Shown: in pieces, positions 54,068-63,099 of the stretch
How the letters are laid out: each line of letters begins with the position of its first letter
Numbering within the stretch: the stretch's first letter is position 1
Assembly (NCBI GenBank): GCA_963713275.1
Contig: CAVQLG010000007.1
Location: 308,693 to 372,692 of the forward strand
DNA: 64,000 nt
DNA from: CAIWHR01 sp963713275
GTDB lineage: Bacteria > Pseudomonadota > Gammaproteobacteria > Burkholderiales > Casimicrobiaceae
Reading direction: 5' to 3'
Program-made: the position numbers and the translations under genes
Notes under the pieces: generated by a model
Database searches by the model: none
What the model was told of the DNA's origin: nothing
The model's input: the letters and a program-made list of their open reading frames with translations, nothing else

Positions 54068-54379
54068 GTGCGGCCCTGCGTTTCCATTTGCACGCCAAGC
54101 AATTCCACGTCCACTCGGTCCGCACTTTGTTTGCGCCGATTCGCCAGAGATTGCCCGAAACCCGGCACTGACGCGATGACGACGAAGACTGGTTCGATAG
54201 TCTGCTGCCGCAACGCTTCGTGGCGCGCCGAGCGGTCGCAGGGACATCACGACCTCCATTCGAGGCTGGGTGACCGGCCCGTGGGCAACGCAGTCAGAAT
54301 CCGCTGGCCAAACGGGCAGCTTCAGGAACTGCGCGACGTACGCGACGATCGGCTGCTGGGCGTGCGGCAGCAGCGCTGA
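54068..54379 (+). pseudogene. Possible C-terminal remnant of an ASPIC/UnbV-type protein
   Basis: The end of this frame reads GNAVRIRWPNGQLQELRDV then DDRLLGVRQ, which resembles the C-terminal ASPIC/UnbV repeat of FG-GAP beta-propeller proteins (consensus like VRWPSGxVQEL, xxVxxDQxLxI). The preceding residues show no FG-GAP repeats and look random. It may be the tail of a deleted gene. The match is short and rests on pattern memory. Confidence 0.3.
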
Positions 54380-54384
54380 CAGCC

Positions 54385-55669
54385 GTGGCTGTGTTCGCCC
54401 ACATCGTTGGCAATCGGCTGCTGCCCTGGCGGCTGCGAAGCCGCTTCGAGCGCTGGGTCGAGACCGGTTGCCGCGATAGGCTGCCCGCCGTGTATCGGTG
54501 GCTTCACACCGGCCGGCCCGGCGATGCACTGAACGCGGTCACCCGGGGTCCGATGCATCATTTCTTCGGCTACTACGAGAAGACGCCATGGAACAGGAGC
54601 GGGCGCTTGTTGCTCGCGCACGAAGTGGATTTCAACGACCGTCCCCCCGGCACGGACGACGGGGTCACCATAGGACTCGTCAGGCTCGACGAGGGACGCC
54701 GGTTCGTGCCGCTCGCCCGGGCATGGGCCTGGAACTGGCAGCAGGGCGCCATGCTGCAGTGGCACCCTGCCGATGCCGAGCATCTGCTGATTCACAACGA
54801 CCGGCGCGAAGGGCGGCACGTCGGCGTCGTCCGCGGAACGGATGGTCGCGAGGTAAGGCTCTACGACAGGCCGATCTATGCCGTGGCTCCCGACGGGCGG
54901 CGCGCTTTCAGCTTGAACTTCGCGCGCTTGCAGACGCATCGGCCTGGCTACGGCTACGCCGGTCTGGGTGATCCCTGGGCGAGCGAGCCGACGCCGGAGC
55001 AGGATGGAATTCACGCCATCGACCTGGAGACCGGCGATTCCCGGTTGATCGTGTCGACCGGAAAGCTTGCCCGCATCGCGCCGAAGGACAACATGCAGGG
55101 CGGCTTCCACTACATCAACCACATACAGGTCAGTCCGGCCGGAAGCCGCATCGCGTTCTTCCACGTCTGGAGAACCGGCGACAGCACCTGGGACGTTCGC
55201 CTGTACACGGTCGATCCGGACGGCGGCGACCTACGCTGCGTGCTCGGTACGGGGATGGTGTCCCACTACGACTGGCTCGACGGCCATCGGATCCTGGTCT
55301 GGGCCCATCACCCCGGTCACGGCGACCGCTTCCTGCTCTGCGACGAACGGCGAGACGGCGTCGAGATATTCGGCGAAGGGCACGTTGACCGTCGACGGGC
55401 ACTGCTCGTTCTCGCCGGATCGAAACTGGGTGCTGAACGACACCTATCCGGATCGCTACGACATGCGGACCCTGATGCTGGTGCGCTTCCGCGACCAGAC
55501 GCGCATCGATCTCGCCCGGCTGCACTCGCCAAAGGCGCGGTGGTGGGGCGAGATCCGCTGCGACTTGCACCCGCGGTGGAGCCGGGACGGACGATGGGTC
55601 TGCATCGACTCCGTGCACGACGGCACTCGCCAGATGTACGTCATCGACGTCAGGCGGTGGCTGGGATGA
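54385..55669 (+). CDS. Beta-propeller protein of unknown function, one frameshift
   Basis: The reading starts at GTG 54385 and continues to the stop at 55669 after removal of one extra base near 55385, giving about 427 residues. The sequence has repeated strand patterns of WD40/PD40-like propellers (GVTIGLVRLDEGRRFVPLAR, QWHPADAEHLLIHNDRREGRHVGVV, VSPAGSRIAFFHVWRTGD, LHPRWSRDGRWVCIDSVHDGTRQMYVIDV). Proteins like this occur in polysaccharide loci beside glycosyltransferases and may bind or process glycan, but I know no defined activity. It overlaps the following deacetylase gene by four bases. Confidence 0.75.
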
Positions 55670-56439
55670 GTCGGGCGCTGATCCTGATGTATCATTTGGT
55701 TGGCACTCCGCGGTCGGCGAAGGAGCACCGCTTCTGCACGCCGCCGGAGGAATTCACCCGCCAGATGGACCACCTGGTGGCCTCGTACTCCCCGATCGCG
55801 CTGGACGCGCTGGTGGCGGGAGTCCGGGGCGACCTGCCGCTGCCGGATCGAGCCGTGCACGTGACGTTCGATGATGGCTTTGCCGGCGTGTTCGAGCACG
55901 CGGCGCCCGTTCTGGCGGCCCGGTCGATCCCTGCGACATTATTCGCGGTCTCCGACCGTCTCGGCCAAACCAACGACTGGATGACCGAGCGCGGCTTCCC
56001 AGAACGTCCCTTGATGACTGCTGCCCAGCTCCGGCAACTCGAAGGGGCGGGCTTCGTGATCGGCAGCCACACGAAGACCCACGCCCGGCTGACCGAACTC
56101 GACAGCAGGCGGGCTGCCGATGAAGTAGTCGCGAGCAAGCGGACGCTCGAAGACGCCTTGGGCAAAGCGGTTGCGTACTTCGCTTATCCCTACGGCCTGC
56201 AGAACGACGCGGTGCGTGGCGCCGTCGTCGATGCGGGATACGGGGCAGCCTGTGCGACCATCTCCGGGTTCAATCGCAGCGGGCAGGACCCCTACCTGCT
56301 GCGCCGGATCGACGTCTTCGGCACGGATCGGCTCTGGCAGTTCAAGCAAAAGCTCCGCTTCGGGCGCAACGAATCCAGTCGCCTGTATGAGCTGACGTAC
56401 TATGTTTCACGCTTCAAAGCCCGATTCCAGTCGCATTGA
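55666..56439 (+). CDS. Polysaccharide deacetylase (NodB fold)
   Basis: The 257-residue protein is the third NodB-type deacetylase of the locus. It has ALILMYHLVG at the start, VHVTFDDGFAGVFEHAAPVL with the catalytic Asp-Asp, FVIGSHTKTHARL with the metal-binding His pair, and VAYFAYPYGLQND. No signal peptide is evident, so it may act on lipid-linked or cytoplasmic sugar intermediates. It is coupled to the upstream propeller gene by an ATGA overlap. Confidence 0.9.
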   Translation: MSRALILMYHLVGTPRSAKEHRFCTPPEEFTRQMDHLVASYSPIALDALVAGVRGDLPLPDRAVHVTFDDGFAGVFEHAAPVLAARSIPATLFAVSDRLGQTNDWMTERGFPERPLMTAAQLRQLEGAGFVIGSHTKTHARLTELDSRRAADEVVASKRTLEDALGKAVAYFAYPYGLQNDAVRGAVVDAGYGAACATISGFNRSGQDPYLLRRIDVFGTDRLWQFKQKLRFGRNESSRLYELTYYVSRFKARFQSH

Positions 56440-56602
56440 GAAGCGCGCCTTGCGGTGGAGACGTCGCGATTTCGCAAAGCGATCTTCCCAAATGCTGGGT
56501 GCCGCTTGTGCCTTGGGAAACCGTCGCCACAACAGGGGGCGAAGGGTGGTACTCTTCAAGCGATTCGCAGCCTCGAGTTGCCATCGATCGGTAACTGAAA
56601 CG

Positions 56603-57041
56603 ATGACCCATAGATACTTTGAGCGACGAGCCATCTTGCCCGTGATCGCGGCGTTTATGGGCGCCTTCTGCGCAAGCGAAGTGCCCGCGCAAATGACCGG
56701 CTTGAACCCGACTGCGGCTGAGATCTCCCAGCTGCCGAAGTTCTGCTGGGAGCAGATGGGGGTGGCGAATGCGCAAGGGCGACCAATACCGGCCGTTGAA
56801 CTGCGGCCCTGGAACCAATCACTACTGCCCAGGACTCGTGTCGCTGCTTCGGGCGAAACGCGAGCGAGATAGCCGAAAGAGAAGTGCCATGCTTGGCACG
56901 GCTGCCACTGATGTGCAGTACACGCAACAATAGATCAGTTCCTACCCGATGTGCTCGATTAAGGAGCATGTAAGAGCTATGAAGGCAGAGATTGAGATGC
57001 TCCAGCGTGTGTTCGGGTCCTTGCCGTCCAAGAACAAATGA
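56603..57041 (+). pseudogene. Small secreted exopolysaccharide-locus protein, broken
   Basis: ATG 56603 begins a signal peptide (RAILPVIAAFMGAFCASEVPAQ), followed by LNPTAAEISQLPKFCWEQM. After an extra base near 56768 the correct reading continues YRPLNCGPGTNHYCPGLVSLLRAKRERD and TDVQYTQQ, then hits a TAG at 56931. Beyond it, in frame, come ISSYPMCSIKEHVRAMKAEIEMLQ and the final stop. Cys-rich proteins with NPTAAEI and NHYCPGL motifs accompany polysaccharide loci in related bacteria; their role is unknown. The nonsense codon plus frameshift suggest real decay, though indel errors are common in this sequence. Confidence 0.55.
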
Positions 57042-57136
57042 GCGGGCAGGGGCGGCTCGTCGGGAGTGCTGCCTCGACGTTCCATCAACAGAATGGACGT
57101 TTTTCTTGTTTCGAACAAAAGGAGGGGAGGCGTGAC

Positions 57137-57811
57137 ATGGCGACTCCCACGGTGTTCGGGCGTCTGAGAATTCCTGTTGTTGCGTTGCTTGGCTTGAGCC
57201 TTGCTGGACCTGTGCAAGCGGCATCCTATAGCTTCAGCAATTTCTTGAGCGGTGGGGGCAGGGGTGCAGAGTCACGGCGGGGGCACTGATTTGCGTCGAT
57301 GTTGCCAGTAGCCCCGGATCGCCAGCCAGCAGAGTTACGTTTCGTATCTCGGTCAATCATTCCCCAACTCAAGTCCAGAGTCACGGCTATCGCATTCGAC
57401 ACCGGCAGGCACACAGGTCTGTTGAGCGGTGTATCGGTACTCGTGCCGCCACGTAGTGCAAAGGCACAGGTGGTGCCTGCAAGGCCGCACGCGTTTCTTC
57501 GTTCCTTGACGCCGGACTACTTCATTCATCTTTCGATTCCAGGCAGACACGTTCCAGGAACGCCGTCTGCGGGCGGACTCGGTCCGGGCGATTCGATCGT
57601 CGTGGCCGCGACCCTAGGGCCAGGCAAGACATTCGCCAACGTCATTAGCGCGCTGAATGAAGGAATAAACCCTGCTACCGCCAGCGACGGATTGCGTGTC
57701 GGTGTAATTGCCCTATACCTTCTTGGTGGCCCTCCGCCAGGTGTCGCGACTATCAACGACGACGGAGGGTTTGCCATTAGTGCAGCTTCCTCGCAGTGTC
57801 GGTCGCGTTAG
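57137..57811 (+). pseudogene. Secreted beta-rich protein, frameshifted
   Basis: ATG 57137, after GGAGGGGAGG, starts a signal peptide (RLRIPVVALLGLSLAGPVQAASYSF). The frame breaks soon after. A second frame reads VTAGALICVDVASSPGSPASRVTFRISV, and a third carries TAIAFDTGRHTGLLSGVSVLVPP to LGPGDSIVVAATLGPGKTFANVISALNEG. Together these could form one exported beta-sandwich protein of about 220 residues. No PEP-CTERM sorting tail is visible at the end. It may be a secreted protein tied to the polymer, or a decayed gene. Confidence 0.5.
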
Positions 57812-57895
57812 CTTGGGACGGTGTCGAGCGATGGCTGTCGAAGGCGGTGTGACATTGTGCCGTCATGCCTTTCGGCGCTCCGCCAAATGGGGTAA

Positions 57896-59047
57896 ATGGG
57901 CGCGTTCAACCCGCTACAGATGACACGCACGAAGCAGGTCTTTGCGGCGTTTTGCGGCGACGAGATTCTCAGGGAAAGCGGCCGTCTGCCGTACGCGCTG
58001 TTGTACCCGTTTGTAGCGGCCGGCTACGAGGTGTGGGTGCTTGGCAATATCGGGCAACGCCTGGTCGAATTCTATAGGTGCGACGAAGCGAGCCTTCCCC
58101 CAACGGCCCGCATGTCCCTCACGATGTCTGGTGTCAGGTTCACGAACGAGCTGCCGGAGAGCCCGAGCGAGTTTATCTACCTGTACGACTATCCCCTTCG
58201 ATCCGCGAAGAGACGTCGTTGGCGCAAGCGTGTCCAGGTGCGTTTTGATCTGTTTTCGGCGTACAGCGTCAGAGCCCCGGTCATCGTCCCCTATTCGATG
58301 CATCCGGCGCAGACGTCATGGGCGCGTTCAGAGGACGTGGACCGCCTGCGCGGAGGACGTCGAAGCATGCGTGCGCTTTTCGCTGGCGACTCCAACGGTT
58401 ACATCCGTGAATGGGTGCGTTTTCCCGAACCGAAGATCCCGCGCTTCGAGGTGCTGAAGACCCTAAAAGAGCGGATTCCGGAAGACGTCGTACTGGTGAA
58501 GGGTCGAGGGGAGATTGAGCGGCTGTGCGAGTCCGGCTACGTGCGCAAGTTCGTGCTGAGCGAATCCGGATCCGGCATCTCGCCGCAGGACTGGCTGCCC
58601 ACGCTGGCGAAGGCAGATTTCTTTCTATGCCCCCCAGGCATGGTAATGCCGATGTGCCACAACGTCATCGAGGCCATGGCGGTGGGTGCCATTCCGCTGA
58701 TCAGTTATCCGGAATGGTTCCATCCGAATCTGGAACATCTGACGAACTGCATCGCGTTCGCCGGAAAAGACGATCTCATCGATAAGATGCAACTTGCGCT
58801 GGGCATGCGCCAGCCGCAGGTGGAGAGTATCCGACGCCGGGTCGTCGAATACTACGAGTCGTACCTTAGGCCGGAACTGCTCGTCGGTGCGATTGAGGCG
58901 CGTGTGGAGCGAGACGTCGTTGTTCTGATGTACACGGAACTGAACGTGGCGAAGCACTCCGGGAAACTTAGCCGTCGCTCGATAATCATGAAGGGCCCTG
59001 ACGCAGGCGGTCCCTTGAGATGGTTCGGACGAGCCGCCGACCGATGA
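57896..59047 (+). CDS. Exostosin-like glycosyltransferase (tentative)
   Basis: The 383-residue protein has two lobes. The C-terminal one reads CPPGMVMPMCHNVIEAMAVGAIPLISYPEWFHP, resembling the nucleotide-sugar-binding region of exostosin (GT47-like) and related GT-B enzymes. A preceding segment, SMRALFAGDSNGYIREWVRFPEPKIPRFEVL, would start the second domain. No signal peptide is seen. Context makes a polymer glycosyltransferase likely, but the sugar and linkage are unknown. ATG 57896 is the first start; ATG 57920 (MTRTKQ) is possible. Confidence 0.65.
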   Translation: MGAFNPLQMTRTKQVFAAFCGDEILRESGRLPYALLYPFVAAGYEVWVLGNIGQRLVEFYRCDEASLPPTARMSLTMSGVRFTNELPESPSEFIYLYDYPLRSAKRRRWRKRVQVRFDLFSAYSVRAPVIVPYSMHPAQTSWARSEDVDRLRGGRRSMRALFAGDSNGYIREWVRFPEPKIPRFEVLKTLKERIPEDVVLVKGRGEIERLCESGYVRKFVLSESGSGISPQDWLPTLAKADFFLCPPGMVMPMCHNVIEAMAVGAIPLISYPEWFHPNLEHLTNCIAFAGKDDLIDKMQLALGMRQPQVESIRRRVVEYYESYLRPELLVGAIEARVERDVVVLMYTELNVAKHSGKLSRRSIIMKGPDAGGPLRWFGRAADR

Positions 59048-59393
59048 ACGGATTGATGATGCTCAGATGGCGATCAGGCGAGCGAGGGGCCGCAGGACCT
59101 TCTCGGGGTCAGCTTCAGTGTATTGTTCGGCAGGATCAGGGTCCCCCTCCCGGCGACGTCCAGCGGCTATCGCGCCCTGTTTCGGCCGAGGACAGGAATG
59201 ACGATGGGGCCTTGCGTTATCCGCCCCCTGCGCAAGAAGCGAAAGCCGACGCCGCAAACGGGACTATGCAGCGACGAGACAGATGGACGACCAAATGCCC
59301 AACCGACGCGCGCGACTCCTGAGTCCTGCTGGCAGACGCCGCGCCACATCGCGACCGCCGACCCGTGTTCGTGCCGGGACTGGGGTGCGGGTC
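59048..59393. other. Intergenic region before the sulfotransferase fusion
   Basis: About 345 bases with no supported gene, RNA or repeat. It probably holds a promoter for the sulfation genes, but none stands out. Confidence 0.45.
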
Positions 59394-60702
59394 ATGAAGA
59401 TCTTCGGCATCGGTCTTTCCAAGACCGGCACGACCAGTCTCGCCCAAGCGCTCACTATTTTGGGCTATAAGACAAAGGATTATCCTGGTCTGTCCACCTA
59501 TGAACGAGGGAATCTATCGTCTATCGAGGCTCGCCTATTGGACGAGTACGACGCCCTGACCGACACGCCAATCCCGATCTTCTTTCGGGAGCTGGACGAG
59601 AAGTACGCGGACGCCAAGTTCATCCTGACCGTTCGGGACAGGGAGGGCTGGCTCGCGTCGTGCAAGAAGCAATTCACGCAGAAATCTGCCGACAAGCAGA
59701 ACGAGGCGCACAACGCGGTATTTCTTGAACTTTACAACAGCGCCGTCTTCGACGAGGCGAAGTTTGCTACCGGCTACGACCGGTTCGTCGGCGCCGTGCT
59801 CGAGCATTTCCGAAAGCGCCCCGGCAAGCTCCTGGTCATGAACGTTGTCGGGGGTGAAGGATGGGAGCAGCTGTGTCCGTTCCTTGGGAAGCCCATACCG
59901 GACGTCCCGTTCCCGAAGGCGAACGTCACCCGCATCCAATGGATCAAGGTAACGGACCTTGTCGATGTGGCCCGGGAAGCCGGGGAACTACTCGTTGGGC
60001 AGGAGCAAGTCCTTCGTCAGGAGGCGTCCGAGCAGGGGGATCGCCAAGGCTTTCTGAATCGGCAGACTGCCCAGGTCCGAAGGCTTGCTCTCGCCCTCCG
60101 GGGCGGGCGAGAGCAAGTCGTCTTCCGGGCCGAGCGGGTAGCCAACGACCACATCATCGGATTTCTCTCCAGATTGACTCCCGGAATTCCGATCGTGTCG
60201 CGCCTTTCCGAAGTTTCCTCAGCCGAGGAGCGGCGCACGTGGAGCCACTTCTGGCTGATCGACCCTCTTGACGGCGCCGACGCCTTCGGGACCGCTGGGG
60301 GCCAGTACTCGGTCAACCTCGCCCTGATCGAGAGTCGCAAGCCGATCTACGGCGTCGTCCATGCGCCCCGCTCAGGCACCACCTACTACGCAACCGCCGG
60401 AAAGCCAACCATTAAGTCTTCTGGCGCTGGCCATCCCTTTGCCAGGTCACAGCCGGTGGGAGCGGAATCGCTTTCCCTTTCCAAGACCCAGTCGCCGGCC
60501 AGCAAAGCCCTCAGGATTTGCCTTCTCGCAGAAGGCTCAGCCGCAGTCGCGGAGCGGAATCAGTGACGCAATGGAGTGGCAGGTCGCTGCCGCCCACGTC
60601 GTCGCCCGGGGCTACGGCAAGCAGGTGCGCGCGGAGGGCGCCGGCACGGAGCCTACGTACAACGGGGCTTCTTTGTCCCTTGGCTCCATCACCATTGGAT
60701 AG
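59394..60702 (+). CDS. Sulfotransferase fused to a CysQ-like PAP phosphatase domain, one frameshift
   Basis: The N-terminal ~182 residues are a P-loop sulfotransferase: IFGIGLSKTGTTSLAQAL (PAPS 5'-phosphosulfate loop), FILTVRDREGWLASC (3'-phosphate region) and PFLGKPIPDVPFPKAN at the usual end. The frame continues into an inositol-monophosphatase-fold domain like CysQ: DLVDVAREAGELL, ANDHIIGFLSRLTPGIPIVS, WLIDPLDGADAF (metal motif, about 289-297), VNLALIESRKPIYGVVHAPRSG. An extra base near 60528 hides the end, AMEWQVAAAHVVARG to YNGASLSLGSITIG. CysQ removes the inhibitory by-product PAP, so the fusion makes chemical sense. However, the usual SEE glutamates are not obvious, so phosphatase activity is uncertain. 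Confidence 0.8.
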
Positions 60703-60749
60703 TGCCATCCCGCCTGGGACCGTTCCATCCGAGAACGCCGAGGATTCGC

Positions 60750-61439
60750 GTGATCATTTCCCACACCCACAAGTACATATTCATCAAGTCCCTGAAAACC
60801 GCCGGAACCAGCCTCGAGGCCGCCCTTTCCGGCCATTGCCTTGGCGACGACATGGTGACTCCGCTCGACGACTACTGGTTCAACCGTGACGCGCGCGGCC
60901 AATGGGTCCACAGCGCCATGAACGCCGAGGGGTTCTTTCAGCACGACTCCGCTGCCGAGGTGAAGCGGAAGCTCGATCCGAAGATCTGGAACGACTATTT
61001 CAAATTCACGATCGTCCGAAACCCATGGGACCGGGTGGTGTCGCTGTTTTCCTGGGAAGCCCGAAATCGCCCCGAGCTCCAGCCGCAGCGGCGCTTCGTT
61101 CATCGCCTTGGGGCGCCGTTCGACGAGTTTGCGGAGACGGTGAAGAAGTTCCAAACGTTCGTCGAGTCCGATTGGTCGACCAACGACAGCTTCTATCTCA
61201 TCGACGGCGAGATGTGCGTGGACTTTGTAATCAGGTACGAGCATCTTCAGGAGGGCATCGCAGAGTTGTGCGGCCGCGTCGGTCTCCCCGGCATCGAGCT
61301 GCCGAAGCTGAAGGGCGGCCTGCGCAAGCCGGGGCACCCGTACTCGGACTACTACGATGAGCGGTCGCGGCACATCGTCGCCCAACGTCACGCGAACGAC
61401 CTCCGCTTCTTCGGGTATCAGTTCGAGAATGAGGCCTGA
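60750..61439 (+). CDS. Sulfotransferase family 2-like protein
   Basis: The 229-residue cytoplasmic sulfotransferase has a PAPS-binding P-loop variant KYIFIKSLKTAGTSLEAAL at the N terminus and FTIVRNPWDRVVSLFSWEARN as the 3'-phosphate-binding segment. DFVIRYEHLQEGIAELCGRVGLP and the C-terminal YYDERSRHIVAQRHANDLRFFGYQF are typical of small carbohydrate sulfotransferases. The GTG at 60750 is the best start. It follows the sulfotransferase-CysQ gene by 47 bases, so two sulfation steps are probably encoded together. Confidence 0.9.
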   Translation: MIISHTHKYIFIKSLKTAGTSLEAALSGHCLGDDMVTPLDDYWFNRDARGQWVHSAMNAEGFFQHDSAAEVKRKLDPKIWNDYFKFTIVRNPWDRVVSLFSWEARNRPELQPQRRFVHRLGAPFDEFAETVKKFQTFVESDWSTNDSFYLIDGEMCVDFVIRYEHLQEGIAELCGRVGLPGIELPKLKGGLRKPGHPYSDYYDERSRHIVAQRHANDLRFFGYQFENEA

Positions 61440-61553
61440 GCGCTGCAGCCGCCGCCCTACGTCTGCCGCAGCTCGCCGCATCGTAATCCGTTTCGCAGCG
61501 GAGCAGCGTTTCCTTCCTGCAGGACGTCGGCTTACCCCTGAACGCAACAAGCG

Positions 61554-63032
61554 ATGAATCTTGGCCAGCGCATACGCACCGGTGTGACCTGGCTTTTCAT
61601 CGGGAACACCGGCAGCCAGATACTACAGTTCGCCTTTGGAATCGCACTTGCGCGGCTCCTGTTTCCGGCCGACTTCGGCATGGTCGCAACGATCGCCGTG
61701 TTCACCGGTTTCGTGGGCGTCATCGCGAGCGGCGGCATGGGGCAATCCCTGATCCGTGCCAAAGACGTGAGCACGGCGGACTTCCACGCCGTCTTCACCA
61801 TGCAGCTGGCGCTGGGAATCGTGATTTGTGCCGCGTTCTTCGCGCTTTCTCCGGCGATCAGCGCATTCCTCGAAGATCCCCTCTATGAGCCGCTGATCCG
61901 GGTTTCGGCGGTCAGTTTCATCCTCCGGCCGTTCGCCGCGATCCACATCACGTGGCTTGGACGGGCGATGCTCTTCAAGCGCCGCTCGCAGGTCGACCTC
62001 GTTAACGGCTTAGTCACCGGCGTCGCAAGCGTGGCGCTCGCCGCCACAGGTTTCGGTGTCTGGAGCTTCATCATCTCCGGTCTGATCAGCTCGACCACCT
62101 CCGCGGTCATGTTCGCGTTCGCCACCCCGTTGCGGCCCCGCCTTAGCTTCGATCGCGCCGTCATCCGCAAGCATGCGGGATTCGGGCTCAAGATCACGAT
62201 CGGTGACATGCTCGCGCACCTAAAGGAGCATTCCATCAACCTGGTGCTGAGCAAGCTCGCCGGCCCTGCATTCCTGGGTCTCTTCAGCAAGGCGGGCAGC
62301 CTAGCCTGGATGGCCAATCGGATGATCACGCCTCCAACCGGTCAGGCGGTGTTCCGGGCCATGAGCGTCGTGCAGGACGACCTGGATCGCACAAAGTACA
62401 TGCTGTACCGCACCATCACCCTCTTGATGGTCTACGTGTTCCCCTTCCTGGTCGGATTGTGGTGGATCGCCGAGCCGTTGGTCGGCCTCGTCTACGGAGA
62501 GAAATGGCTTCCCGCCGTCGAGCCGCTTCGGATCCTCCTGCTAGCTGCCATCATGAGGACCGTCTGGATTCCGTGCGGGGTGACGCTCAACGCCCAGAAC
62601 CGCCTGGCCGCGATAATTGTTGGCGAGGTCCTCGGCCTCGCCATCTCCATCGTTCTCGTCCTCGGCGGACTACGCTGGGGCCTGGCGGGCGTGGCATGGG
62701 CGATCGTTGCGAGCACGTTTTTCTACGCTGCCTACTCGTACACGATCGTGTATCGCACCATTCGCACGCGAATTGGTGATCTTCTGAATGCCGCCGTTCC
62801 AGCGCTCATTCTCAACACCCTGCTCTTCCTCGTCCTCGCACTTGCACATTGGGGCTCGTCCCTCCATCCTGCGGAACATCCAGCCGCTTACCTGCTGGTC
62901 ATGGCAGCCATCGGAGGGATGACTTACGCGCTCGCGCTCCTCTACCTTCCGATGCCCGCGCTGCGGAGCGAAGCGGAGCGCTGGAAGCAGTTGATCGCGA
63001 GTGTCATCGGCAGCGTAAGGAAGCGACGGTGA
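61554..63032 (+). CDS. Polysaccharide flippase (Wzx-like, MOP superfamily)
   Basis: The 492-residue protein has about 12-14 membrane helices and the PST/Wzx pattern: VTWLFIGNTGSQILQFAFGIALARLLFPADFGMVATIAVFTG at the start, LIRAKDVSTADFHAVFTMQLALG, then a central loop around HAGFGLKITIGDMLAHLKEHSINLVLSKLAGPAFLGLFSKA. It should flip lipid-linked repeat units across the inner membrane for the Wzy-like polymerase. ATG 61554 follows CGCAACAAGCG, with weak ribosome binding. Confidence 0.92.
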   Translation: MNLGQRIRTGVTWLFIGNTGSQILQFAFGIALARLLFPADFGMVATIAVFTGFVGVIASGGMGQSLIRAKDVSTADFHAVFTMQLALGIVICAAFFALSPAISAFLEDPLYEPLIRVSAVSFILRPFAAIHITWLGRAMLFKRRSQVDLVNGLVTGVASVALAATGFGVWSFIISGLISSTTSAVMFAFATPLRPRLSFDRAVIRKHAGFGLKITIGDMLAHLKEHSINLVLSKLAGPAFLGLFSKAGSLAWMANRMITPPTGQAVFRAMSVVQDDLDRTKYMLYRTITLLMVYVFPFLVGLWWIAEPLVGLVYGEKWLPAVEPLRILLLAAIMRTVWIPCGVTLNAQNRLAAIIVGEVLGLAISIVLVLGGLRWGLAGVAWAIVASTFFYAAYSYTIVYRTIRTRIGDLLNAAVPALILNTLLFLVLALAHWGSSLHPAEHPAAYLLVMAAIGGMTYALALLYLPMPALRSEAERWKQLIASVIGSVRKRR

Positions 63033-63099
63033 CCTCCCGGCGGCGTACCTGGTCGGTTACAACCCACGATTCGACGTGACTCGCGTCGCGCCTGTTGCC

